Below, piece after piece: positions 1 through 7,715 of a stretch of DNA of 8,996 bases. The first letter of the stretch is position 1. Each line of letters opens with the position of its first letter. A model generated the notes under the pieces. That model made no database searches. It was not told the DNA's origin and saw only the letters and a program-made list of their open reading frames with translations. The stretch comes from Bacteroidales bacterium (GTDB lineage: Bacteria; Bacteroidota; Bacteroidia; Bacteroidales; SM23-62), in assembly GCA_016783865.1 (NCBI GenBank), contig JADHVS010000177.1:1-8996 (forward strand), in the 5' to 3' direction. Made by a program: the position numbers and the translations under genes.

Positions 1-1868
1 ACCAGGGACGGGAAAAACGTATCCATACACCTGGATTCTATAGTGCTGATAACATAACACATGCCGGAAATCTCATTGCCTGGACCGAGATCATTGGTGA
101 TGCCCGCTGGGGAAGGCAAAGTTATTCTGTGATTAAAACCTATGACATGAAGAAGAAGGCAGAAAAACTTCTTACATCAAATTCCAGGTATCAGTCGCCC
201 GACCTGTCACCGGGCGGAGATTGGATAGTTGCTATTGAGATCAGTACTAAAAATGAATATTCACTTGTCATTCTAAATTCCGCGACAGGAGAGGAATTAA
301 GAAAAATTCCTTCTCCGGGAAATGAATTTCTTCAATTCCCTGCATGGTCGCAGGATGAAAGTACCATTTATGTATCCAGCCTGGGCCAGGATGGGAAGAA
401 GATCAAAGCTTATAATCTGGCTTCAGGAGCCTGGAGTGCACTATTTAATGCCGGATATGATGACATTATGAACCTGACCACATCAGGGGAATACCTGCTT
501 TTCCAGGGCAGCTTCAGCGGGATTGATAACATTTATGCATGTAATTTGAAAACGAAACAATGCTACCAGGTTACCTCATCAAGGTATGGTGCATATTATC
601 CTGATGTGTCGCCCGATGGGTCCGCAATTTTATATTCGGAATATACTGCTTCGGGATTCAATGTGGTTGAAGCCCCGTTTATTCCTGGCACATGGCCTGC
701 TCTTTCTCAGGTATCGGATCATTCAGAGCAATTCAACCGACCGGAAAAGGAAGTTGAGGCCGCGATTAAGATGCCGGACTATAAGCACATGCAGTCCTAT
801 CCCGAAAAATCCTATTCCAAATTATTCAACTTGTTCAATGTGCACAGCTGGATGCCATTTTATGCTGACCTGAACCATCCTGATATTGAAAACCTGCAGT
901 TATCACCAGGCGTTACCCTTACCTCCCAGAATATGCTGAGTACAGCATTTACCACGGTGGGTTATGAGTATAACCTCGAGGAAAATGAGCATTATTTTCA
1001 CACCAGTTTTATATACAGGGGATGGTATCCGGTCTTTGAAATTTCTTACGATTTCGGGGGATTTCCAGTTATTTCAGATCCCCCGACCGATGATGACAGG
1101 CTGGACAAAGTAAAAATCAATGTGAGTCTGAATGCCGAAATCTCACTCCCACTGGATTTTACATCCAATAAATATGTTAAAGGAATTAGTCCCTCTGTTG
1201 AAAGCCGGTTTACCCGTTCATATCTCTGGTATGATGATCCCGGTGAATACCGGAGCGGCCTCACTTTCATTGATTACAGGTTGTATGGATATAATTACCT
1301 TAAAAGATCGAAGAAGGATATTTTGCCCAGGTGGGGACAGGTGATCGATTTAAGATATGTGAATTCTCCATTCCAGAAAGAGTTGATCGGGAATCAGAAA
1401 ATTGCACAGGGAACATTATATCTGCCTGGAATACTCAGGCACCAGACGTTAAAGATAAAGGGGGGATGGATGATCCAGGATCCTGAAGCCTTTTTGATGA
1501 GTAACCTTGTAAGTTTGCCACGTGGGCACCACCCGATCAGGTCAAAGAAATTTGTCAAGGCTTCGGTTGACTATGTTTTTCCTATTCTCTATCCGGATCT
1601 TAAAATTGGTCCTGTTTTTTATTTTAAACGGATAAGAGCAAATCTGTTCTATGATTATGGAAAAGGTACCGATATATTGGTTTCTTCCAATGGTACAAAT
1701 GAATGGATCGATGATGATTTTGTATCGATGGGAATGGAGCTGACGACCGATTTCCATTTTGCCCACATCATGTTTCCTGTTAATTCAGGGATCAGGTTGA
1801 TCTACCTTCCCGAGGAAAACAAAGCCAAATCAGAATTTATTTTTTCTATTGACCTTAACCGGTTTTAG
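1..1868 (+). CDS. TolB-like propeller / outer-membrane beta-barrel protein, C-terminal part (5' truncated by window)
   Basis: The reading frame is open from base 3 to the TAG at 1866-1868 (621 residues), so the true start lies left of the window; the GTG at 129 is only an internal codon. Residues about 1-200 contain propeller-type repeats, with blade motifs such as SPDLSPGGDWIV, FPAWSQDESTIYVSS and YPDVSPDGSAILYSE, as in TolB/PD40 (WD40-like) proteins. From about residue 240 the sequence changes to alternating aromatic/polar beta-strands with Tyr- and Gly-rich turns, and it ends in FSIDLNRF. A terminal Phe on a beta-strand is the usual signal for insertion into the outer membrane by the BAM complex. 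I infer a periplasmic propeller joined to an outer-membrane barrel related to surface-antigen proteins. Bacteroidota relatives often carry an N-terminal peptidase-like domain, which cannot be seen here. Function is unknown; the domain reading is fairly secure. Confidence 0.8.
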   Translation, partial: QGREKRIHTPGFYSADNITHAGNLIAWTEIIGDARWGRQSYSVIKTYDMKKKAEKLLTSNSRYQSPDLSPGGDWIVAIEISTKNEYSLVILNSATGEELRKIPSPGNEFLQFPAWSQDESTIYVSSLGQDGKKIKAYNLASGAWSALFNAGYDDIMNLTTSGEYLLFQGSFSGIDNIYACNLKTKQCYQVTSSRYGAYYPDVSPDGSAILYSEYTASGFNVVEAPFIPGTWPALSQVSDHSEQFNRPEKEVEAAIKMPDYKHMQSYPEKSYSKLFNLFNVHSWMPFYADLNHPDIENLQLSPGVTLTSQNMLSTAFTTVGYEYNLEENEHYFHTSFIYRGWYPVFEISYDFGGFPVISDPPTDDDRLDKVKINVSLNAEISLPLDFTSNKYVKGISPSVESRFTRSYLWYDDPGEYRSGLTFIDYRLYGYNYLKRSKKDILPRWGQVIDLRYVNSPFQKELIGNQKIAQGTLYLPGILRHQTLKIKGGWMIQDPEAFLMSNLVSLPRGHHPIRSKKFVKASVDYVFPILYPDLKIGPVFYFKRIRANLFYDYGKGTDILVSSNGTNEWIDDDFVSMGMELTTDFHFAHIMFPVNSGIRLIYLPEENKAKSEFIFSIDLNRF

Positions 1869-2458
1869 GATTCTTCCGCTCCAAATTCATTCTTTATCTT
1901 AATATAGCCGGGGTATACAATGTCTTTCTCTCCAATGCGGATATAAGGTTTGATTTTAAGGCTGACCCTGGTTGGTTTCTTGCTTGCATCCGCCAGGTTT
2001 AGTGCAAAATTGATCAGGGCATTACGGGGTTCCTTATGCAGGATCTCGATGATATCTGTCTGAATTTCAATAGGAACGGAGGCAATTCCCCGGGCCGGGA
2101 TTTCGATTCTTTTATTAACATCACCCTCTGCTATCCGGGCTTCATCGATAAAGGCGACGTATTCCAGTTTATTCACAGAGGCGATTTCGGCATTGGGATT
2201 TTGAACCTCAACATATATTGTAAATGCAAGGGGAAGTTTCCCCTGGAAAATGCTCTGGGCAACCTGCCCCATATCCTTCAGGCTAAAATCCTCCACCTTT
2301 TTCAGGTTTTGTATATTCACACCTGCAAGTACAGGATTTTCCAGGGTACCATAACGAAATTCACATTGTTTGAGTGCAGAAAGTTCCTTCAGATAGGCAC
2401 ACGAAGGAGGTAAAAACAACATTCCGGCCAGGATGAGCAACGACCAAAAACGGTTCAT
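1865..2458 (-). CDS. Lipoprotein with LEA-2/WHy-like domain
   Basis: This is a 197-residue protein when started at the ATG at 2458. That start gives a compact signal peptide (MNRFWSLLILAGMLFLPPSC) with a lipidation cysteine at position 20. The -3 residue is Pro rather than Leu, a loose lipobox of the kind tolerated in Bacteroidota. ATGs at 2470 and 2473 are alternatives; the frame stays open to 2509, but that adds an unlikely charged N-terminus. The mature part contains IYVEVQNPN (residues 81-89), the hallmark of LEA type 2/WHy domains, followed by beta-rich sequence (RIEIPARGIASVPIEIQ). Such domains are small beta-sandwiches found in stress proteins of plants and bacteria; the bacterial role is unclear. 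The protein is probably anchored to a membrane facing the periplasm. The TAA stop overlaps the end of the convergent gene by 4 bases. Domain call moderately confident. Confidence 0.7.
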   Translation of the reverse strand: MNRFWSLLILAGMLFLPPSCAYLKELSALKQCEFRYGTLENPVLAGVNIQNLKKVEDFSLKDMGQVAQSIFQGKLPLAFTIYVEVQNPNAEIASVNKLEYVAFIDEARIAEGDVNKRIEIPARGIASVPIEIQTDIIEILHKEPRNALINFALNLADASKKPTRVSLKIKPYIRIGEKDIVYPGYIKIKNEFGAEES

Positions 2459-2513
2459 TTTTTGTGGCATCATATTTCGGCGGGTAAACATTAAGATTAA
2501 TTCAGTCAATTAT

Positions 2514-2545
2514 TGCTTAAATTTAGTCAAGATTTGCTATACTTG
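2514..2545 (+). promoter_or_regulatory. Predicted Bacteroidota-type promoter for the TonB-like gene
   Basis: ATTG at 2514-2517 and TATACTTG at 2538-2545 are 20 bases apart and resemble the -33 TTTG / -7 TAnnTTTG pattern of Bacteroidota housekeeping promoters, with one mismatch in each box. Transcription would start near 2552, about 25 bases before the TTG start codon. It lies in the divergent gap between the lipoprotein gene and the TonB-like gene. No convincing promoter was seen for the lipoprotein gene on the other strand. Confidence 0.4.
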
Positions 2546-2576
2546 ACGCCCTGAAATCAACAACAATAATTTTTCG

Positions 2577-3323
2577 TTGGCAGGTAAGCTAAAACATATA
2601 ATCAATGAAAACCTAAGCGGTATTCTTGGGACCCTGGCATTTCACATGCTGGTGGTTATTATTTTTTTAATCATTAAAATATCATCGACCCGATCGCTGA
2701 TGGACAGTTTCATCCTGGTTGATTTTGAAGATGATGAAAAAACAGAACAGGAAATTATAGAAAAGGAGATTGAACTGGACCCGGACTTTGAACAATATGT
2801 GGCAGATTATCTCGATGCAGCCAGAAGGAATATACCTGTTAATGTGGCCGACAGGTTAAACGAGGAATTGAGCACTGAGAAATATGTTGAAGAATTACTG
2901 GATGAGATGAATGATGATCGCAGCGAAGATTATCAAAGGTCGAACGAAAGATTACAGGAGCTCCTGGAGATGGAGGAAGGAGAGGATATTATTGTGGAAG
3001 GGGAACAGGATGAAGAAGATTCGGAGCCTGAAATTTACCAGGGGCCTACCAATATATACTTCTCCCTCGAAAACAGGTATGAAGTGAGGTTGCCGGTACC
3101 GGTTTATAAATGCGAAGGAGAAGGGATAGTAGAGGTTCAGGTTGCAGTAGATCAAAGAGGAAGGGTTGTGCAGGTCAGCGTGGATAACCTCGGGGATTCA
3201 CTTAATGAGATTTGCCTGGCCGAAGCTGCCAGGACGGCTGCTTTGAATACAAGGTTTAATTCAGACTTTGAAGCACCGGTAAGACAACAGGGGACAATTA
3301 CTTATCATTTCCAGCCACAATAG
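2577..3323 (+). CDS. TonB-like energy transducer with acidic linker
   Basis: The 248-residue protein has a short cytoplasmic N-terminus, one membrane segment at about residues 14-36 (ILGTLAFHMLVVIIFLIIKI) and a C-terminal domain at about 170-246. That domain fits the TonB C-terminal family: VEVQVAVDQRGRVVQVSVD, then AEAARTAALNTRFN, then GTITYHF. TonB proteins sit in the inner membrane and pass proton-motive energy to outer-membrane receptors. The linker (about 50-155) is strongly acidic and probably helical, with runs such as EMEEGEDIIVEGEQDEED, instead of the Pro/Lys-rich spacer of classical TonB. Two cysteines (179 and 213) flank the central part of the domain. The start is TTG: the in-frame stop at 2544 leaves no ATG before the membrane segment, and TTG at 2577 gives a sensible N-terminus. 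No ExbB/ExbD genes are adjacent. A true TonB role is not proven. Confidence 0.75.
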   Translation: MAGKLKHIINENLSGILGTLAFHMLVVIIFLIIKISSTRSLMDSFILVDFEDDEKTEQEIIEKEIELDPDFEQYVADYLDAARRNIPVNVADRLNEELSTEKYVEELLDEMNDDRSEDYQRSNERLQELLEMEEGEDIIVEGEQDEEDSEPEIYQGPTNIYFSLENRYEVRLPVPVYKCEGEGIVEVQVAVDQRGRVVQVSVDNLGDSLNEICLAEAARTAALNTRFNSDFEAPVRQQGTITYHFQPQ

Positions 3324-3328
3324 AGGAG

Positions 3329-4315
3329 CTAATTTACTGCCTTGTTGGCAAGCTCCGCCATCCCTTCGATATCCTGGTCAATCATACATCTGAAATGTTT
3401 TTTCGGACATTTTTCATATCCTATGCGTGAACAGGGACGGCAGGATAATCCATGAACCTCAAAGATCCTGGAATCCGGATCGGGAAGGTAAGGGTACATT
3501 CCGAATTCAGGCACGGTATTTCCCCAGACCGAAATAATCTTCTTCTTAAAAGCTGCTGCAATATGCATGAGACCTGTATCAGGCGTAATGATCAGGGAAG
3601 CCTGTCTGACCAGGGATGCCGACTGGTTAATGTTAAATTGTCCGCAGGCATTATGGATCCTGGCATCAGGGCAGGCATTTATAATTTTATCACCCACCAC
3701 CCTGTCATCCCGGGAACCAAGTAAAATAACCGGTATGTGAAGAGACCGGATGAGTTGAATTAGCTTATCCAGTGGCATTTGTTTGGTATAATGCATTCCT
3801 CCGATAACCAGTCCGGTATACTCTTCATGAAATGTGTCGGGGAGGACCGACCTGTCAACCTCATCCTGATCCGGAATGAAATAATCCAATCCTTTGCCGT
3901 CGTTAATAATATCAAATGCTTTTACAGTTTCGAGGTACCTGTCGACAATATGTTTATCGGGCAGCCTGTTGATTTTCAATTTGACAATCAGCCATTTGCG
4001 AAAATTAATTTTGTTTACCTGGAATGAGAATAGCCGAAGCTTTGAGCGCACGATGGACGACCGGATGTTTTTATGCAGGTCAATGATATAGTCAAAATGT
4101 TCAGACCGGAGTTCCTGAATAGTGGCATTCAGATCACCTTCGAGGATGTGCAGCTTTTCGATATAAGGATTCTGTGAAACAACTGGTGCAAATTGTTTTT
4201 TTACCAGGAAATGGATCTGTGCTCCTTCAACCTGGTTTTTCAGGCATCTGATCACCGGAGTTGTCAGGACAATATCGCCGATTGAACTGAATCGTATAAT
4301 GAGAAATTTGACCAA
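3329..4315 (-). CDS. Glycosyltransferase family 9 (heptosyltransferase-like)
   Basis: This 328-residue protein has the two-domain GT-B layout of GT9 enzymes such as WaaC/WaaF, which add heptose or a related sugar to the lipopolysaccharide core on the cytoplasmic face of the inner membrane. The N-terminal motif IRFSSIGDIVLTTPVIR (residues 7-23) contains Asp13, which matches the catalytic Asp of heptosyltransferases. GGMHYTKQMP (172-181) corresponds to the nucleotide-sugar-binding loop, and ITPDTGLMHIAAA (243-255) is the family's C-terminal signature, followed by VWGNT. Near the end are four cysteines (292, 295, 303, 310) in the pattern CRPC...C...CM, seen in many GT9 members. It lies 13 bases downstream of the hydrolase gene on the same strand, so cotranscription is likely. 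Its 3' end is 5 bases from the convergent TonB-like gene. The sugar donor and acceptor cannot be told from sequence. Confidence 0.88.
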   Translation of the reverse strand: MVKFLIIRFSSIGDIVLTTPVIRCLKNQVEGAQIHFLVKKQFAPVVSQNPYIEKLHILEGDLNATIQELRSEHFDYIIDLHKNIRSSIVRSKLRLFSFQVNKINFRKWLIVKLKINRLPDKHIVDRYLETVKAFDIINDGKGLDYFIPDQDEVDRSVLPDTFHEEYTGLVIGGMHYTKQMPLDKLIQLIRSLHIPVILLGSRDDRVVGDKIINACPDARIHNACGQFNINQSASLVRQASLIITPDTGLMHIAAAFKKKIISVWGNTVPEFGMYPYLPDPDSRIFEVHGLSCRPCSRIGYEKCPKKHFRCMIDQDIEGMAELANKAVN

Positions 4316-4328
4316 GATGTAAGGCCGA

Positions 4329-5057
4329 TTATTGTTTTATGGAATTAAAGAAAAACAGCAGGACCAGCCAGTACTCGTCTTTGGATGCATTTTCATCCCA
4401 GAGGGCTTTTGAACCATGTTCTCCCATTGAGGATTTGGGTTCAAAAAGGGTCATGCTTTCTTCAGGAAGGTTTTTAAGCATATCCTTGATATAGGGGACC
4501 TCGAATTGAGTGCCGGCAACAAACAGCGGCTTGGCAAAAGTATCAATTTCGGTTTCCATCCGCAGATCATCGCCAAAATATTCACCCGGGCTAAATGCTA
4601 TTACAGCGCTTACCTTAGGATGATCCTTCCCAATCAATAAGCTCAGGGACGCAGAGTAGGAGGAGCCTAGTAAAATCACTTCCTTATGATTTAAGCTGTA
4701 GGCATAATCTATGGCCGCCATGATGTCAATTTTTGTGTCCAGGTAGGAAGGATTCATTTTCTGTTCCCTGGCTCGCCTGGCCGTTTCATTTGAAATATAA
4801 TTTGAGTTATTGCCTGAACGAAGGTCAACAGCAAGGCAATTGTGCCTTAATTTAGCCAGCTTAAAAGCTATTTCGTTGTATTCTCCCCTGCTTGATTCCG
4901 CCTGATGAAGAAGCAATATATATGGATATTCTTCATTCTCTACATAAAGATCCGCTGTGATCTCAAGTCCGTCCGAAGCTTCAAATGTCACTTTCTTTTT
5001 TATAGCGGGTGGTGATGCCAGGAAGGAGATCAGTGCTATGATGATGAGTGCTTTCAT
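4329..5057 (-). CDS. Secreted alpha/beta-hydrolase (dienelactone hydrolase-like fold)
   Basis: The protein has 242 residues. The N-terminus (MKALIIIALISFLASPPAIKKK) looks like a signal peptide or anchor, so it probably acts in the periplasm. The fold markers are in order: a strand ending in the oxyanion region, PYILLLHQAES (45-55); LAVDLRSG (75-82); the nucleophile elbow LLGSSYSAS (129-137) with Ser133 in GSSYS rather than the usual GxSxG; and a C-terminal MGEHGSKAL with His214 as the likely catalytic His. The expected acid after strand 6, usually Asp in a G..D context, falls at AGTQFEVP (181-188), where Glu186 is the nearest acidic residue. Substrate is unknown; small esters or peptidase-like substrates are possible. 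It is followed after 13 bases by the GT9 gene and preceded by atpC and a repeat element. The start ATG at 5057 gives the signal peptide directly. Confidence 0.78.
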   Translation of the reverse strand: MKALIIIALISFLASPPAIKKKVTFEASDGLEITADLYVENEEYPYILLLHQAESSRGEYNEIAFKLAKLRHNCLAVDLRSGNNSNYISNETARRAREQKMNPSYLDTKIDIMAAIDYAYSLNHKEVILLGSSYSASLSLLIGKDHPKVSAVIAFSPGEYFGDDLRMETEIDTFAKPLFVAGTQFEVPYIKDMLKNLPEESMTLFEPKSSMGEHGSKALWDENASKDEYWLVLLFFFNSIKQ

Positions 5058-5066
5058 GGCTTAATA

Positions 5067-5158
5067 AGTTGCTAGTTGCTGGTTACTAGGTATCTAAATA
5101 GTTTTTCGTTGACTTTATAAAATTTTACCTAGTAACTCGTACCTAGTACCCAGTAACT
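5067..5158. repeat. Inverted heptamer-repeat element A (after atpC)
   Basis: The left arm is a tandem array of a degenerate heptamer: AGTTGCT (5067-5073), AGTTGCT (5074-5080), GGTTACT (5081-5087), AGGTATC (5088-5094). The right arm (5127-5158) carries the same unit inverted; read on the minus strand it is AGTTACT, GGGTACT, AGGTACG, AGTTACT, AGGT. GTTACTAGGT at 5082-5091 is exactly complementary to 5127-5136. The register extends over 5068-5091 against 5127-5150 with 18 Watson-Crick pairs, three G-T and three mismatches. The 35-base interior is AT-rich and holds the palindrome TAAAATTTTA (5118-5127). The element begins directly beside the atpC stop codon and fills nearly all of the atpC-hydrolase gap. 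No T-run follows either arm, so it is not a standard terminator. Confidence 0.75.
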
Positions 5159-5404
5159 TTAATTTATAGATTCAGCCAGGATAATGATATTGTTTTGCTT
5201 TACCTCTACAACCCCGCCACTGATATTATAATAATCAGTTTTGTCGTTGCTGTCAATGACCTTCACTTTCCCTTTGTCGAGGATGGAGATGATCGGAGCG
5301 TGGTTGTTAAGGATTTCAAACGATCCTTTACTCCCTGGCACTTTTACCAGTTTAACCTGACCCTTATAAACTTTCTTATCCGGTGTTATTATTTCTAGAT
5401 CCAT
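5159..5404 (-). CDS. atpC: F1 ATP synthase epsilon subunit, short form
   Basis: This is an 81-residue protein beginning MDLEIITPDKKVYKG. It makes the N-terminal beta-sandwich of the epsilon subunit, which sits on the central stalk of F1 and couples gamma to the c-ring. The motif GSKGSFEILNNHAPIISILD followed by KGKVKV is the family signature. The C-terminal helical hairpin that makes up the second half of the E. coli subunit is absent; Bacteroidota subunits are usually short in this way, so this is not a truncation. I chose the ATG at 5404. An in-frame TTG at 5419 would start inside the upstream repeat array and add five residues with no match to the family. It follows atpD on the same strand after a 76-base gap filled by repeat element B, and is followed directly by element A. 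No Shine-Dalgarno sequence is visible. Confidence 0.93.
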   Translation of the reverse strand: MDLEIITPDKKVYKGQVKLVKVPGSKGSFEILNNHAPIISILDKGKVKVIDSNDKTDYYNISGGVVEVKQNNIIILAESIN

Positions 5405-5411
5405 AATTTGA

Positions 5412-5476
5412 AGTTGCAAGTTACAAGTTGCAGGTTACAAGAAACGGGCCAAACCTGCAACCTGCAACCTGGAACA
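5412..5476. repeat. Inverted heptamer-repeat element B (between atpD and atpC)
   Basis: The left arm is a tandem heptamer array: AGTTGCA (5412-5418), AGTTACA (5419-5425), AGTTGCA (5426-5432), GGTTACA (5433-5439). The right arm holds the unit inverted: TGCAACC at 5456-5462 and 5463-5469, TGGAACA at 5470-5476, plus a partial copy (AAACC, 5451-5455). GTTGCAGGTT at 5427-5436 is exactly complementary to 5452-5461, around a 15-base loop. The pairing extends to 5413-5436 against 5452-5475 with 20 Watson-Crick pairs, three A-C and one G-G. In the minus-strand (atp) transcript the three A-C positions become U-G wobbles. The arms end 8 bases before the atpC ATG and 5 bases after the atpD stop codon. 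No U-run follows, so it does not look like a terminator. Confidence 0.82.
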
Positions 5477-5480
5477 GTCG

Positions 5481-7088
<1,608 letters not shown>

Positions 7089-7103
7089 TTAAAATTCAGA
7101 AAC

Positions 7104-7664
7104 ATGAACAGGAAAGTATTCCTCGCAATCTTACTGGTTGTAATGGCTGCAGCAGTCGAATCCTATAGTCAGATCACCTATATTGGAGCAGCCGGACATT
7201 ATGGTACAGCCATTAAGGAATTTGGCGTCGGGGCCAATGCCATTTATACGATTAATGAAAAGATTGATATTGCACCGGGCCTTGTTTACTACTTCCCGCA
7301 TAAGTACGATTATTCTGATGGTTATATACAAAATACCTGGTGGTCGGTAAATGTTGACGGGCACTATATTCCTGTAGAAACTTCCTTTTTCCATGCATAT
7401 GGTTTAATGGGCCTTAGTTTTACATCTGTCGAGGTAAAGGAAGATTATTTAATTAAGGGGACTCAGCCGTTAAAGGACAGGAAAACAACTTTGGAACTGG
7501 GTCTGAATATTGGTGGCGGCATTCAGTTTAAGCTGGCTGAAAAAATAGCGCCTTTTGCAGAGGCGAAATATACCCTTGGTGAGGCCGACCAGCTGGTTTT
7601 TTCACTCGGGATATTATTCCGCATCAAAGAAGATAAAGTGAGGGAAAACACGGAGGATTTTTAA
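7104..7664 (+). CDS. Small outer-membrane beta-barrel protein (paralog 1)
   Basis: A 186-residue protein with an N-terminal signal peptide (MNRKVFLAILLVVMAAAVES), probably cleaved just before Gln23. The mature part consists of short amphipathic beta-strands of the kind found in 8-stranded OmpA-like or porin-family barrels: GVGANAIYTINEKIDIAPGLVY, then WWSVNVDGHYI, FHAYGLMGLSF, TLELGLNIGGGIQFKL, IAPFAEAKYTLG and QLVFSLGILFRI. The chain ends EDF. The frame is open upstream to 7065, but that extension is charged and aromatic, does not look like a signal peptide, and would include the predicted promoter box; ATG 7104 is therefore preferred. It is divergent from atpD and followed after 51 bases by a paralog, which suggests tandem duplication. 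Ligand and function are unknown; a structural or adhesion role is possible but not shown. Confidence 0.8.
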   Translation: MNRKVFLAILLVVMAAAVESYSQITYIGAAGHYGTAIKEFGVGANAIYTINEKIDIAPGLVYYFPHKYDYSDGYIQNTWWSVNVDGHYIPVETSFFHAYGLMGLSFTSVEVKEDYLIKGTQPLKDRKTTLELGLNIGGGIQFKLAEKIAPFAEAKYTLGEADQLVFSLGILFRIKEDKVRENTEDF

Positions 7665-7715
7665 ACGGAAACCTTAAAAATATCATTATCAAAATAAGTA
7701 CCCAAGTATTTCATA

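Noticed and set aside
129..131. GTG as the start of the propeller-barrel gene
   Set aside because: The frame continues upstream to the window edge with propeller-like sequence (ITHAGNLIAWTEI), so the gene is truncated rather than starting here.
2036..2413. A 125-codon open frame on the + strand inside the lipoprotein gene
   Set aside because: The opposite strand encodes a protein with a signal peptide, lipid-site cysteine and a recognisable domain, while this frame shows no such features.
5405..5419. TTG start for atpC at 5419, adding MQLQI
   Set aside because: The extension lies in the repeat array and does not match epsilon N-termini; ATG 5404 gives the normal start MDLEIITPDKK.
5067..5476. 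CRISPR array
   Set aside because: The units are 7 bases long, directly abutting and partly inverted, without spacers, and atpC lies between the two elements.
5405..5480. Intrinsic terminator between atpD and atpC
   Set aside because: A hairpin can form, but no U-run follows on the minus-strand transcript, and atpC downstream should be cotranscribed with atpD.
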